From CAZNDN01 sp964571815 (lineage in GTDB: Bacteria > Fibrobacterota > Chitinivibrionia > Chitinivibrionales > WJKA01): 47,957 nucleotides of DNA. The translations under genes and the position numbers were made by a program. Positions 9,282 to 18,302 of this stretch are shown piece by piece. The DNA lies in NCBI GenBank assembly GCA_964571815.1, contig CAZNDN010000018.1:1-47957 (forward strand). The letters are read 5' to 3'. How positions within the stretch are numbered: the stretch's first letter is position 1; every line of letters starts with the position of its first letter. The notes under the pieces were generated by a model. It was not told the origin of the DNA, did no database searches, and saw nothing but the letters and a program-made list of their open reading frames with translations.

Positions 9282-11962
9282 CTACCTGACCATCACTCGT
9301 TGCCGTGAGATGCGGCTGTCCCCGGCACGGACACGGATCAGACTCACGCCCGATCCGCCACGCCCGTCGAACGGCACGGTGTGAATCCCGCTCCTTCCGG
9401 GCAGAAAACACCGGGTGGTAATCACCCGGCCATGAAGGTCCAGCAATTCGATACGGAGCGGTTCGGCGTCGGCTGTCCGCAGGGTGAGTGNNNNNNNNNN
9501 NNNNNNNNNNNNNNNNNNNNNNNNNNNNNNNNNNNNNNNNNNNNNNNNNNNNNNNNNNNNNNNNNNNNNNNNNNNNNNNNNNNNNNNNNNAGGTCCAGCA
9601 ATTCGATACGGAGCGGTTCGGCGTCGGCTGTCCGCAGGGTGAGTGCGCTCTCGGAAAAGCTCAGGATCGCCGGAGACGAAGAGTGTACGATACCGGCACG
9701 CGGCCGAACCGGCTGTGAACCGTCATTGGTTACGTCAATACGAATGCCGGCATTATCGATACCGATTGTCTCCGGAAACGAAATAACCAGAACCGCATCG
9801 AGTCCGCTTCCCTCCCGGGCGACGGAGTAGTTGTCGAGCGCGGCGCCGCCCTTGACGACGGTCACGCCGGGAGTGTCCCCGGCATTGTTTCTGAGGATGA
9901 TCTCTTTGAACGACATTTCGTTGTCGAAGCGAATCCACATGTTCTGCACCACCACACCGTCCTCCGGCTCTTGATAATCAAGCGTTCCCCATGAGTCGGC
10001 GGTTATCAGTGGCGCATTGGTCAACTCCCCGTCGACTGAGTACTTACCGCTGGGAAGGTTGGGCCGTATCCAGAGTCTGTCGCGCACCTGGTCGATCATA
10101 TAGCCCTCGACCAGAAACAACGTGCGCCACACAAGCGGAGCGGTCATGTAACTGTAGTAGCCGAGCGTCTTGTCGATATCCTGCCAGAAGATGTATTCGG
10201 TCTTTTCCTGGTAGTACTCTTTCCAGGAGGCATGGTGATTCGTCAACCCCTCGTCCGTCTTCCCGATCGATATGCCGAGATCGGCGAAATGGGCGTTGGT
10301 ATACACGTGCCACTCATAGGTACTCGTACCGTCTTCGTAGTACTCGTACATCCTGTCAAATATCGTCTGGGTCTTGTCGTCGTCGATAATGGCCGGCAAG
10401 CCAAGGCTCCTGGCAAAGGGATAACCGCCCAGGTGCGACTCGGCATATTCCCCCGTGCCCAGCGACGGCGAGTAGTAACGCTCGACATACTGGGGTTTCG
10501 CGTTTGCGAACTGCTCCCGCCACATCTCCGCTTCGTCGGGCTCGTCCATGATCAATGCCATCTCTTTCATGGCCGAAAAGGCGGCCAGCGCCAGGGAACT
10601 GTTGTAGATATCGGTCGTGGTAGAGCGGTCGTAGGTACTCTTGGTGTTTTTCGGGAGATACGAATCGGCGCCGCCCCACGAGCACTGCACGAGCAGCCGT
10701 CCGCCCGTCTTTTTTATATACGGCCAGAGTTCGGTGAACTTTTCCAGGTTGCCCGAGCCCAGGAGAATCTCGTAGTTGTTGAGAATAAACATGCAGTTCA
10801 AATCGGCCCACAAGCCGATGTTTCCGCCAAACGGATAATTGGCGTGATCGTGGTCGTCCCAGTCGCACAGATGTACCCCTGAACCGCCGTTGAAATCGTG
10901 GTGAATCTGACCTTCCTTGCTTCCCCGCATCTGCGTACGCGCCCAGTACTCCATCTGACGCCAGTTGTGGTCGGGCCATAAAAACGAGACCGGAATCTGG
11001 GCATGTCCCTGCTGATCGAGCGTTCCGATAATCGGCCATCTACCTTCGATAAAGGCAACGCGACCGTCTTCGGCCATCTGTGCATTGTGGATAAGTGGAT
11101 AGAGGTTGTTCAACAGCCGATCTTTGAACCACTCGGGAAGGTTGACGGCCATGGTTCGCTGCACGATCTTCACGGCGCCGTCGCGGATCGTCTCGAAGTT
11201 CTCAAGTCCGTACTGCGCGATCGGGAGCGATGTGGAGTAGTAATTGTAGTAGTAGAAATCCTCTTCACCGAAGTCTCGAAACCAGGAAACGACGAATTGT
11301 ATCGTCGCCGTCGCACCGGCTTCAAGCGCCACCTTGTTGCCGAGTACGGTCCCATTGCTGTTCCCCAGAACACCGTCGTCGAGAAACCCCGCGGCGTCGG
11401 TGCCTGCCGAGATCGTTGATTCACCGGCGGCGCCGGTCAGCACGGTGGCATTGGTCGCTCCCGACCACACGATACCGTTGTCGCGGCGTTGCGGATTCTT
11501 CCCCGCAATAGCGTTGTCAAACTCCAGAGCGATTGCCGCCTCAGCCGGTGTGTCGTTGTTGTTTGTCACCGTAAACTCGAAAAACGCCAGAGGGAGCGAG
11601 GCCGGCTTCTCGTCGCCGGAGTTGTACGGGCCGAAGGCCAGCAGTTTGACGTCAACGTTCTGGGTCGCACCGAACTCAGCCCGGTAAATCGGAATCTTCG
11701 CATCTTCCTGCCGGGTGGAGAGCTTCGATTTCGTTTTCACCGCTCCGTCGACCTTCGTGTACAGGTGAAATGCGCTGTTGCTTGAGGTTTCATTGTAGCC
11801 GGGCGCACCTCCGACCTTGAAACCGCCGGTCCGTGCGTTGTAGACCAGATAGCCCGAACCCATGCCGCCGAGCGGGGTCCCGCCCGTGCCCGAATAGGCC
11901 GCGATGGAACGCGACAGAAGAGCTGTAGCCAGTGCAATGGAAACAAGCAGCCTCTTGTTCAT
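9282..11962 (-). CDS. Secreted GH116-like glycosidase with sorting tail, interrupted by an assembly gap
   Basis: A signal peptide is followed by GTGGTPLGGMGSG (about 25-37), the N-terminal signature of the GH116/bile-acid beta-glucosidase group. A beta-rich domain then leads into an alpha/alpha-barrel from about residue 270, including GRVAFIEG (Glu306) and a GTLD segment that align with the conserved GH116 LEG...TLD region. STYDRS further on could hold the acid/base Asp. The sequence is broken by 100 N at 9491-9590, and the 55 bases before and after the gap are identical. Removing the N run and one copy (155 bases) leaves 2526 bases, exactly 842 codons, and reads on in LLDLHGRVITT...SGVSLIRV to a stop at 9282-9284, a clean sorting-type tail. 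Start ATG 11962 has TAGGAG upstream and follows the Ig-like gene by 9 bases. It likely cleaves a beta-glucoside or related bond; substrate unknown. Confidence 0.82.
9436..9645. other. Scaffold gap with 55-bp duplicated flanks
   Basis: Bases 9491-9590 are 100 N. The 55 bases 9436-9490 are identical to 9591-9645. The two contig ends therefore overlap by 55 bases, and the N run was probably inserted by a scaffolder that did not merge them. Collapsing the overlap repairs the GH116-like gene. Confidence 0.93.
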
Positions 11963-11971
11963 GGTATTCTC

Positions 11972-12946
11972 CTAGCGACGTCTGATGCGGATGTAAAGTG
12001 CCGATGCCGTCGAACGCCCGTCCGGCCCGCCGGCAGCGGTCCGCGTAATCGGCATGATACGCCCCCGGGGATCGCACAGCGCGGCAGCGTCCTCCGCCTC
12101 CGGGCGGGGGACGCCGCCGGCCGCGGAAAGGTGAACCACGGGCGCGTGTGCCGATGGTCCGAACGCACACGGGCCGTCGCGGGTTCCTGCCCGTGCGATA
12201 ACTCCGACGCTCTCGGTTACGGTCACGACAACCGTGTCATAAATTGAAATAAGATGCCCCGGCGGTATGCAGTCACCGTAGTTGGCCTCGCAGTACATCT
12301 CGTATTCCCCGGCTTCCGGGAACGAAATGAGTGATTGAAGGTAGCCCCCGGTCGGCGACATCGAAACACTCGCCTGGGCCGGGCCCGATGCCTGCGACCA
12401 GCTTGCATCAAGCATAATCGTCGTATACAACCGCTCATCGTCGTTGGGCAGAGTTGCGGTAAGCGTGATGGGCGTATCGACAATCGAGACGGTCGTATCG
12501 TTGCCGGCAAACAGTTCAAGATTGGTGAAAGCGACCGAGTCGGGCGTGATTTCCTCGGAAGGATTGCCTTGAGCGGTAATCGATGTCGCGCTCAGTTTGT
12601 AGATCGTCACCTTCGGCAGCTCGCCAATGGAAAGCGTGCAGGAGAGGAACTCCTCGCCTACCGTCACCTCGTTGACAGGCGGTGCGGTGACCGAGGGGTT
12701 GGTGCTGACGAGATAGTTTCCCGCCTCCCCGGCCGACTCCTCATCGACCTCCCCGGAGAAGCCGGCCACCAGCTTCGTCGGCGACAGGAGCCGCACCGAG
12801 TTGATCTCGAAGCCGAAACCCTGAAAACAGACGATGAGGGCGATCAGCGCCGCCGCCCGGTACCTGCCCGACACCTCTCCACGACACTGCTGTTTCACGC
12901 CTCTGCGCATCGACCGGCCTCGTTTTTCGCAAACGTTCGTGCTCAT
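11972..12946 (-). CDS. Secreted Ig-like protein with degenerate sorting tail
   Basis: 324 aa from ATG 12946, preferred because GAAAGG lies about eight bases upstream; an ATG at 12997 is in frame but has no ribosome site, and ATG 12907 is another option. After a basic N terminus comes a hydrophobic stretch (AAALIALIVCFQGFGF), then two beta-sandwich-like segments. The first begins FEINSVRLLSPTKLVAGFSGEVD and the second contains a PKD/Ig-type pattern (LDASWSQASGP...FPEAGEYEMYCEA). The end, ALCDPRGRIMPITRT...ALYIRIRRR, resembles a weak form of the sorting tail of its neighbours. No enzyme motif is visible. It is first in the GH116/barrel/GH141 operon and may be a surface-binding or structural protein; that role is a guess. 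Confidence 0.62.
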   Translation of the reverse strand: MSTNVCEKRGRSMRRGVKQQCRGEVSGRYRAAALIALIVCFQGFGFEINSVRLLSPTKLVAGFSGEVDEESAGEAGNYLVSTNPSVTAPPVNEVTVGEEFLSCTLSIGELPKVTIYKLSATSITAQGNPSEEITPDSVAFTNLELFAGNDTTVSIVDTPITLTATLPNDDERLYTTIMLDASWSQASGPAQASVSMSPTGGYLQSLISFPEAGEYEMYCEANYGDCIPPGHLISIYDTVVVTVTESVGVIARAGTRDGPCAFGPSAHAPVVHLSAAGGVPRPEAEDAAALCDPRGRIMPITRTAAGGPDGRSTASALYIRIRRR

Positions 12947-13318
12947 GCTACGACCTTTCTCAGCAAAGCGGTTCACTACGGTCCACAGCGTCCGCATCTA
13001 AGTAATTGAGAATTCAAAACCCAACGCATCCGATACACCCTGCTTGTAATTCATAATAAGATACACCTAAAACCTCTCAGAGTGGCTCCTAATCTATTAA
13101 CAGGATTGATATAATGTGATAGCAATTGATTTCCTCTGCCCCCGGTTGTCGGCTGCTGCGCTCCGCGGTCCGGGAGACGTTGAGGCGCGGGCGGTCGCGG
13201 CTTCCGTTGCGTAGTTGTTGATTCCCGGCTGAGGTGCCAGGCCGGGGCGGAAGCGTTGACGGTACCTGGTGTCCACGTTACGCAGGCGGCCTTGATGATC
13301 TTGATATAGTTTTATAGC
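12947..13318. promoter_or_regulatory. Divergent promoter region between Ig-like operon and regulator
   Basis: This stretch holds no gene. It contains ATTGATATAAT at 13105-13115 inside a 28-base segment (13090-13117) that matches the GH2 upstream region at 22 of 28 positions. A related CTTGATATAGT at 13300-13310 contains an extended -10 box (TG, one base, TATAGT at 13305-13310) that ends nine bases before the regulator ATG. The region is AT-rich at both ends and GC-rich between. The placement suits control of both the minus-strand operon and the regulator itself. Confidence 0.45.
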
Positions 13319-14899
13319 ATGACGTCAAACCGTAAGACTCCATCACGTCGGCGTGCCGTCGATTTCATTCTTGACGGAATTGAACGGGGAAGGTTTGTCC
13401 GATCCCAGGTCCTTCCTTCGGTTTCCCGCCTCGCCGAGCTTGCCGGCGTTTCCCCGGTCACCATGCACAAGGCGATCGCGGAACTGAAAGACAGGGGCGT
13501 ACTTGGGGGGCATTTCGGTCAGCGAACGCTCGTGCTCCGCGGCACACGCCGAACGCCCCGGCGCAAGAGCAGCGCCCGGGACACCGGAGAGGCACCGCTT
13601 ACCACACAGACTGCCAGTCAGAAGGTGGCCTCATTGATAGAGAGGGATATTCTCAACGGCCTGTATCCCTCCGGCAGTTCGCTGGGTTCCTATAAGGAAC
13701 TTGCCGGCCGTTATCAGTGCTGCTACCGGACGCTCAAATCGGCGATTCGGCTCCTTATCGACGACAAGATCGTCACGGAAACCAGCCGCCATCTTCTTGT
13801 CTCATCCTCCTCACTCAGCGCTCCTCGCTCGCGCATTGTCATGCTCGGGTGCATGGATGAGGAGGGCAATCTGATACGGGGAGTGGGCGGCGAGGATTTC
13901 ATGCGGTTCGTCGAGTTCGAATGTTCCAAGGCGGGACTCCGATTGAGTACGCGCATGTATTACTTGAGAGACGGGACACTTCAGTTCAGAAAACTTCCTT
14001 CACGCAAACCGGCTCGGCTGGACGACGACGAGTCGGTGCTGGGCTACATCTACATCTCGGTGTGGGAGGAAGACCCGTGGAAATCCGTAGTGAAGCTCCT
14101 GGCCCGCAAACGCAAGCCGGCTGCCGTCTTCACCCACCGCAAGAACATGGTGCTTCCGGGCGCGCTGGAACACAGTTCGCTGCTGAAAAAATTCCTGGTG
14201 GGCGGGACTACCGCTCCCGGCGCATGCGTGGGCCGTCTCCTGCTGGGCCTGGGCCACCGCTCAATCGCCTATTTTTCGCCGTTCCACAAGATAAACTGGT
14301 CGCGGGAGCGTCTGTCCGGCCTTCGTGACGTCACTCGGGCGGGGGGCACCGAGGCAACGGTGGTCCCGTTCACCATCAATCAGTATACCAGAACCGCGGA
14401 GTATCTTCCCTCGGCCCTTCGGCACTGGGACCTGGCGCCACTGCTTGACAGCTACGAGAGGTGGCTTCAGGGCGCACCGGTGACGTTGCGAAGCCGGGTC
14501 GAGCCTGAGATCGAGTCATCGCTGAAATGGGCCTACCTGGCCGGCGAAGTATACCGCCACATGGAACCATTATTCCGCAAAGCGCTTGCCGTGAAGAGGA
14601 TAACCGCGTGGGTGGCCGCCAACGACAACGTTGCCGCAATGATGCTTGACTTTCTTGCCCGGAAGAAGGTCCCTGTCCCCGACCGGCTCTCGGTAGTCAG
14701 CTTCGACAACTCCACGGTCGCGCTGCGTAACTATCTCACCTCGTATGATTTCAACATGCAGCAGTTCGCTTCCGCTATCGTGAGCTTCATTCTCAAAAAG
14801 GGCTACTTCGCACGCTCCCGCAAGGAGACGGAACTGGAGATTGAGGGCACGCTGGTGGAGCGTATGACCACGGGCGCCGTGCGACACACCGCACCCTGA
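13319..14899 (+). CDS. Transcriptional regulator: two tandem GntR-type wHTH domains plus LacI-type sensor
   Basis: 526 aa. Residues about 10-72 form a GntR-type winged helix (LPSVSRLAELAGVSPVTMHK..ELKDRGVL). A linker rich in R/K/S/T is followed by a second winged helix at about 98-165 (KVASLIERDILNGLYPSGSSLGSYKELAGRY...LIDDKIV). From about 173 to the end runs a periplasmic-binding-protein/LacI-type sensor domain (VMLGCMDEEGN..., GLGHRSIAYFSP, AWVAANDNVAAMMLDFLARKKVPVPDRLSVVSFDN). GntR-LacI chimeras of the AraR/RliB kind have one DNA-binding domain, so two in tandem is unusual. Flanked on both sides by secreted carbohydrate-related genes, it is the likely local regulator responding to a sugar. 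No Shine-Dalgarno is seen and a -10-like box ends nine bases before ATG 13319, so the mRNA may be leaderless. Confidence 0.8.
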   Translation: MTSNRKTPSRRRAVDFILDGIERGRFVRSQVLPSVSRLAELAGVSPVTMHKAIAELKDRGVLGGHFGQRTLVLRGTRRTPRRKSSARDTGEAPLTTQTASQKVASLIERDILNGLYPSGSSLGSYKELAGRYQCCYRTLKSAIRLLIDDKIVTETSRHLLVSSSSLSAPRSRIVMLGCMDEEGNLIRGVGGEDFMRFVEFECSKAGLRLSTRMYYLRDGTLQFRKLPSRKPARLDDDESVLGYIYISVWEEDPWKSVVKLLARKRKPAAVFTHRKNMVLPGALEHSSLLKKFLVGGTTAPGACVGRLLLGLGHRSIAYFSPFHKINWSRERLSGLRDVTRAGGTEATVVPFTINQYTRTAEYLPSALRHWDLAPLLDSYERWLQGAPVTLRSRVEPEIESSLKWAYLAGEVYRHMEPLFRKALAVKRITAWVAANDNVAAMMLDFLARKKVPVPDRLSVVSFDNSTVALRNYLTSYDFNMQQFASAIVSFILKKGYFARSRKETELEIEGTLVERMTTGAVRHTAP

Positions 14900-14931
14900 C
14901 ACGTCCCTACGCCCCGCAACAACCTCGCCCC

Positions 14932-17850
14932 TCAGCGTGCAATCACAATTTGTTGCGAAATGCCGCCTTCGGTCGTGGCGAGCCGCACCGTATAGATGCC
15001 CGCCTTGACCCCCGTGGTCGCGACGCCCCGAAGCATGTCTTCGGTGGTGACGTTTCGATACATCACCCTCCTGCCGAGAAGATCAAGGATTTCTACGACA
15101 GTTGGCCCGGTGTATCGCGAGCCGCCGGCAAGAACTATACGATCTCCCGTTACAGTCACGGCCGGTTTTTCCGGTGTCGCAACCGCGGAAGGGGCAACGG
15201 CGGTTCCGTCATTATCCGGCGGGCCGCCGGGAACCGGTTGATCGATTTCGACGCCGGTCGGATTGGCCGGATCCACGTCGACGACCGGCCACACCAATTC
15301 TCCGGCCCGTTGTTTTTCGAAGTCGTAGTCCGAACCGAATTCCATGGCATTGAGATCGAGCCACATCACCACACTGTTCCACTGGTCTTCGGTGAGCCGA
15401 TCCTTGTGGGATTTGACCAGGGCCTTGCCGATACCGGTATGCGACGCTCCGCAGAAGCCGGGAGCGGTCATGCTGCCCTGACCCGCCTGGGCGCCGAGTC
15501 CCGTCGGGTAATGAAATGTTTTCCAGAGATAGTCCTGGTACGTGGAGCTTTTGATTCCGCGCGCGCCCTTCTCATTGTGACAAGGAATACACGTGTTCTC
15601 GAACACCGGTTTCACGTATCGATGGTAGTTCATGGGTTCAGGACCGTCGCCGACCTCCGGCTGCAACTGTGACGGAGGGCGCTTCATGGCCAGCGGCGTT
15701 GCATCCATGGGAGGCGGCGATTTCCACTTGTTTTCGTGGCACCCCGTGCAGGAAAGGTGCTCTCCGGGATGCACGTAGGTGGCGGACCGCATGGAATGGA
15801 CAGCCATGTGATTTTCGTCGAGGGCCTGAAAATAAATACACTTGTTGACCGGGGCCTCGCAATAAACACTGCCGTCCTTTTCAACCGGAACGACTCCCAG
15901 CGACATTCTGCAGTTCTGGTTGGGAGAAAAACTGACGTTTCTGTCCCGTGCCCCGTATTTGTCCGGATCGTCGGGATCGGTATGGTTCATGCGGGGAAAT
16001 AATTGCACGATACGAAGCCATTTTACTTTCTTCTGCTCAACCACTTCCGGCGGGAAATGAAAGGGGTGCGTGATGTAGATATTCTGGACGCTCAGCGTTG
16101 CCCGGGGATGATTCGGGTCGGCGCCCTCTCCCTGGTGGGTTTTGCCGGCAAGCACGGGTGGCTTTTCACGCGCTCGAAGCGGCGTCGGCAGGTTGGGGCG
16201 CATATTGTCGGCGTACAGTGGTTCCTGGTTGCCGAAACGATCCAGCAGAAGCAGGGTGGTGCCCCACGAGGTCAGGTAGAAATCCTCACTGAGCGGCCAG
16301 GCGGCGGAATAATCGGGTCGGACCTCAGGGGCATAGTTCTCAGGGCAAGTACCCTCTCCCTCGGGATAGAGATAGGGAGTTATGCGCTTTGCCTGTGACA
16401 TGAGCCCGTCGTCTTCAACGGTCGGGTCGATAATCATCAAGGGACCAATCGCGTTCCCGTGATGTCTTCCGGCGACACAGACGAGTTTCTGAGAATTGGG
16501 AATCGGCCGGAACATGAATTCGATGTACGGCCTGACATGACGACCGTCATCATACCCGCGATAGTCCGGTTCGGTGTAGTCGAAATACGTGTACGCATCC
16601 TCGAGGCGCCTGTCAATCCGGGGATGAGGATAGTTGCCGTGGGGCGCCCGCGGATCGCGACCGTCGGGATAACAGGTCCACAGGTGATGGCCTTCATCGG
16701 CCCCCTTGTCCACATAGTCCCACCTCGTGTAGATTATCATTCCGTTGTTGTCGACACAGGGGTACCACTCATGGGTCTCGTGAAAACTCAGTTGGATAAT
16801 GTCGCTGCCGTCGGCGTTCATGCTGCACAGGGTGTTGCTCTTGTTTGCGACGCACCGGTCATTGCCCGGCCTTCGGGTTGAAACGAATACGATTCTCCCA
16901 TTGGGCAACTCCCACGGATGGGCGTCGTTGTATAACCCGAAAGTCAACTGGGTCAGATTCGACCCGTCGATATTCACTTTGTAAATGTGATACACGTATT
17001 CTTCACCGCTCCCGATTCCCCATGAATGGTCGTCGGGAGCTCCTTCGAACATGCCGCGAGGATCTTTTCCCGGCGACTTCTCTTCGGCCCAGGCGAAATA
17101 GATTGTTTGACCGTCGAAGGAAAGACAGGGATGGTTGAATGCACCTCCAAGATCCATTATGTTTTTCCCTTGTCGCGGGCCGTTTTGAAATACCGACTGC
17201 TCCAGAATGTTTCTTGATGTTGGATGTGAGCTGAAAGGGTTTTCAACGACCTTTATCCAGTTGCCGTAATGGGCTTTGTATGCCCATGCGATAAAGGAGA
17301 GATGCCCGATGTCGCCCCCTTCAGTCATTTCCCCGCCCACCAGGATTTCGTCGAAATCCAGCAGCGGATTGGAAAAAGCGATCTTGCGCCGAACGGCACA
17401 GACTTCATTGTACAAGTCCCTCCGACGGGTGGTGTTGGCCGGCTCCACTCCCGAGGCCTCGGATGCAAGAGCCCGCAGTTGCTCCCCGAGGTCACTGATA
17501 TCCACCTTGGCATTCAAGTAGTCGTAGAGCGCTTGGGTGCGGCGCAGCACTACATCGAGCGGATCGCGGTCCGTCTCCAGGATAAGCGACTGCTCATCGT
17601 AGATCTCATCCTTTGTGTCGCGGAAATACTGCTGAAGCGGCCTGGTGAGAATCCCGTTCCAACCCGCTTCGTTCATCTTCTGACACCCCACCGGCTCATC
17701 GGCGATCTTGATCAGCAGTTGATTCCATTGCCGATCGAGTTCATCGGTGATATAGTCCGCCCGCGCGACGAACGATCCGAACGTGACCAGGCAGAACAGC
17801 AACGCGGGGACCCTCAGGCGCAAAGGTGATGAATTCTTCTGATAGATCAT
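14932..17850 (-). CDS. Secreted di-heme, hydrazine-synthase-alpha-like beta-propeller protein with sorting tail
   Basis: 972 aa with a signal peptide (ALLFCLVTFGSFVARA). The centre has TolB/PD40-type propeller blades (e.g. NIDGSNLTQLTFGLYNDAHP, NADGSDIIQLSFHETHEWYP) as in the hydrazine synthase alpha-subunit domain family. That family is widespread in Planctomycetes and FCB genomes that do not perform anammox, so hydrazine synthesis should not be inferred. Two c-type heme motifs follow, CTGCH (about residue 700) and CIPCH (about residue 753). Residues about 905-972 form a linker and a sorting-type tail (VEILDLLGRRVMYRN...GIYTVRLATTEGG). It is thus an exported, probably cell-surface cytochrome of unknown substrate. 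It lies convergent to the GntR-type regulator, whose stop is 30 bases away. Confidence 0.78.
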   Translation of the reverse strand: MIYQKNSSPLRLRVPALLFCLVTFGSFVARADYITDELDRQWNQLLIKIADEPVGCQKMNEAGWNGILTRPLQQYFRDTKDEIYDEQSLILETDRDPLDVVLRRTQALYDYLNAKVDISDLGEQLRALASEASGVEPANTTRRRDLYNEVCAVRRKIAFSNPLLDFDEILVGGEMTEGGDIGHLSFIAWAYKAHYGNWIKVVENPFSSHPTSRNILEQSVFQNGPRQGKNIMDLGGAFNHPCLSFDGQTIYFAWAEEKSPGKDPRGMFEGAPDDHSWGIGSGEEYVYHIYKVNIDGSNLTQLTFGLYNDAHPWELPNGRIVFVSTRRPGNDRCVANKSNTLCSMNADGSDIIQLSFHETHEWYPCVDNNGMIIYTRWDYVDKGADEGHHLWTCYPDGRDPRAPHGNYPHPRIDRRLEDAYTYFDYTEPDYRGYDDGRHVRPYIEFMFRPIPNSQKLVCVAGRHHGNAIGPLMIIDPTVEDDGLMSQAKRITPYLYPEGEGTCPENYAPEVRPDYSAAWPLSEDFYLTSWGTTLLLLDRFGNQEPLYADNMRPNLPTPLRAREKPPVLAGKTHQGEGADPNHPRATLSVQNIYITHPFHFPPEVVEQKKVKWLRIVQLFPRMNHTDPDDPDKYGARDRNVSFSPNQNCRMSLGVVPVEKDGSVYCEAPVNKCIYFQALDENHMAVHSMRSATYVHPGEHLSCTGCHENKWKSPPPMDATPLAMKRPPSQLQPEVGDGPEPMNYHRYVKPVFENTCIPCHNEKGARGIKSSTYQDYLWKTFHYPTGLGAQAGQGSMTAPGFCGASHTGIGKALVKSHKDRLTEDQWNSVVMWLDLNAMEFGSDYDFEKQRAGELVWPVVDVDPANPTGVEIDQPVPGGPPDNDGTAVAPSAVATPEKPAVTVTGDRIVLAGGSRYTGPTVVEILDLLGRRVMYRNVTTEDMLRGVATTGVKAGIYTVRLATTEGGISQQIVIAR

Positions 17851-17981
17851 GGCTTCCCCTCCCCGAGAAAGATGACACGAATAAAAACAGCAGATGACTT
17901 GCCCTACCAGTTCAGTTAGTATAATTTAATCAGATAGTATCGTGAAAGTGCGGATATTCTTTTGCATTAACTAATATAATC
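17851..17981. promoter_or_regulatory. AT-rich upstream region of di-heme gene
   Basis: Two loose matches to the ATTGATAYAAT motif occur here: GTTAGTATAAT at 17915-17925 (8 of 11) and ACTAATATAAT at 17970-17980 (9 of 11). Given the AT-richness, chance matches or promoter -10 boxes are possible. Confidence 0.25.
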
Positions 17982-18227
17982 TTACAGTAGCATCCAAATG
18001 TGCCGAGGATGCCATTGCTTTTCCCACTCCATGTGAATGATATCCTCAGGGTTGCCTTGCAGAGCCCGGCTTCGCGCCGCCTTGCGAAGCCTGTCGAGTT
18101 TTCCACCCCGTTGTCCGGATGAGAGATACACTGTTCTTCCTTTTGCCTGGATTTCCATGGTCTTGCCTGTCCTGAGAAGTTCGTCGACCACGCGGTAGAT
18201 ATTTCGTCTCAGCTCGGTGAGTGTCAT
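17982..18227 (-). CDS. Phd/YefM-type antitoxin, no toxin partner visible
   Basis: 81 aa from ATG 18227, with GGGGGGTGG just upstream. The N-terminal half (MTLTELRRNIYRVVDELL..GKTMEIQAKGRTVYLS) matches the prevent-host-death/YefM dimerisation and DNA-binding fold: helix, helix, then a beta hairpin with the K-G-R-x-V pattern. The C-terminal half, which in this family binds the toxin, is basic and Trp-rich (MEWEKQWHPRHIWMLL). The next gene downstream on the strand begins 131 bases later and is the unrelated di-heme protein, so no toxin gene follows; none is recognisable upstream either. It could be an orphan antitoxin or a transcription regulator derived from one. A palindrome over its -35 box suggests autoregulation. 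Confidence 0.65.
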   Translation of the reverse strand: MTLTELRRNIYRVVDELLRTGKTMEIQAKGRTVYLSSGQRGGKLDRLRKAARSRALQGNPEDIIHMEWEKQWHPRHIWMLL

Positions 18228-18267
18228 ACGGCCACCCCCCGGATAGGTATCCCGGCAGTTGATACTA

Positions 18268-18302
18268 ATAATATGCAACAGCAAACGTACGTTGTCAACG
18301 TA
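18268..18302 (-). promoter_or_regulatory. Antitoxin promoter with palindromic operator over the -35 box
   Basis: On the minus strand TTGACA (18298-18293) is followed after 19 bases by TATTAT (18273-18268), or after 17 bases by CATATT. The TTGACA box sits inside a perfect 7-1-7 inverted repeat, plus-strand TACGTTGTCAACGTA at 18288-18302. Binding there would block the promoter, as expected for antitoxin autorepression. It is about 60-75 bases upstream of the antitoxin ATG. Confidence 0.55.

Noticed and set aside
14932..17850. Hydrazine synthase (anammox) interpretation of the di-heme protein
   Set aside because: The domain family is widespread outside anammox; no beta/gamma subunit or hydrazine dehydrogenase genes are present.
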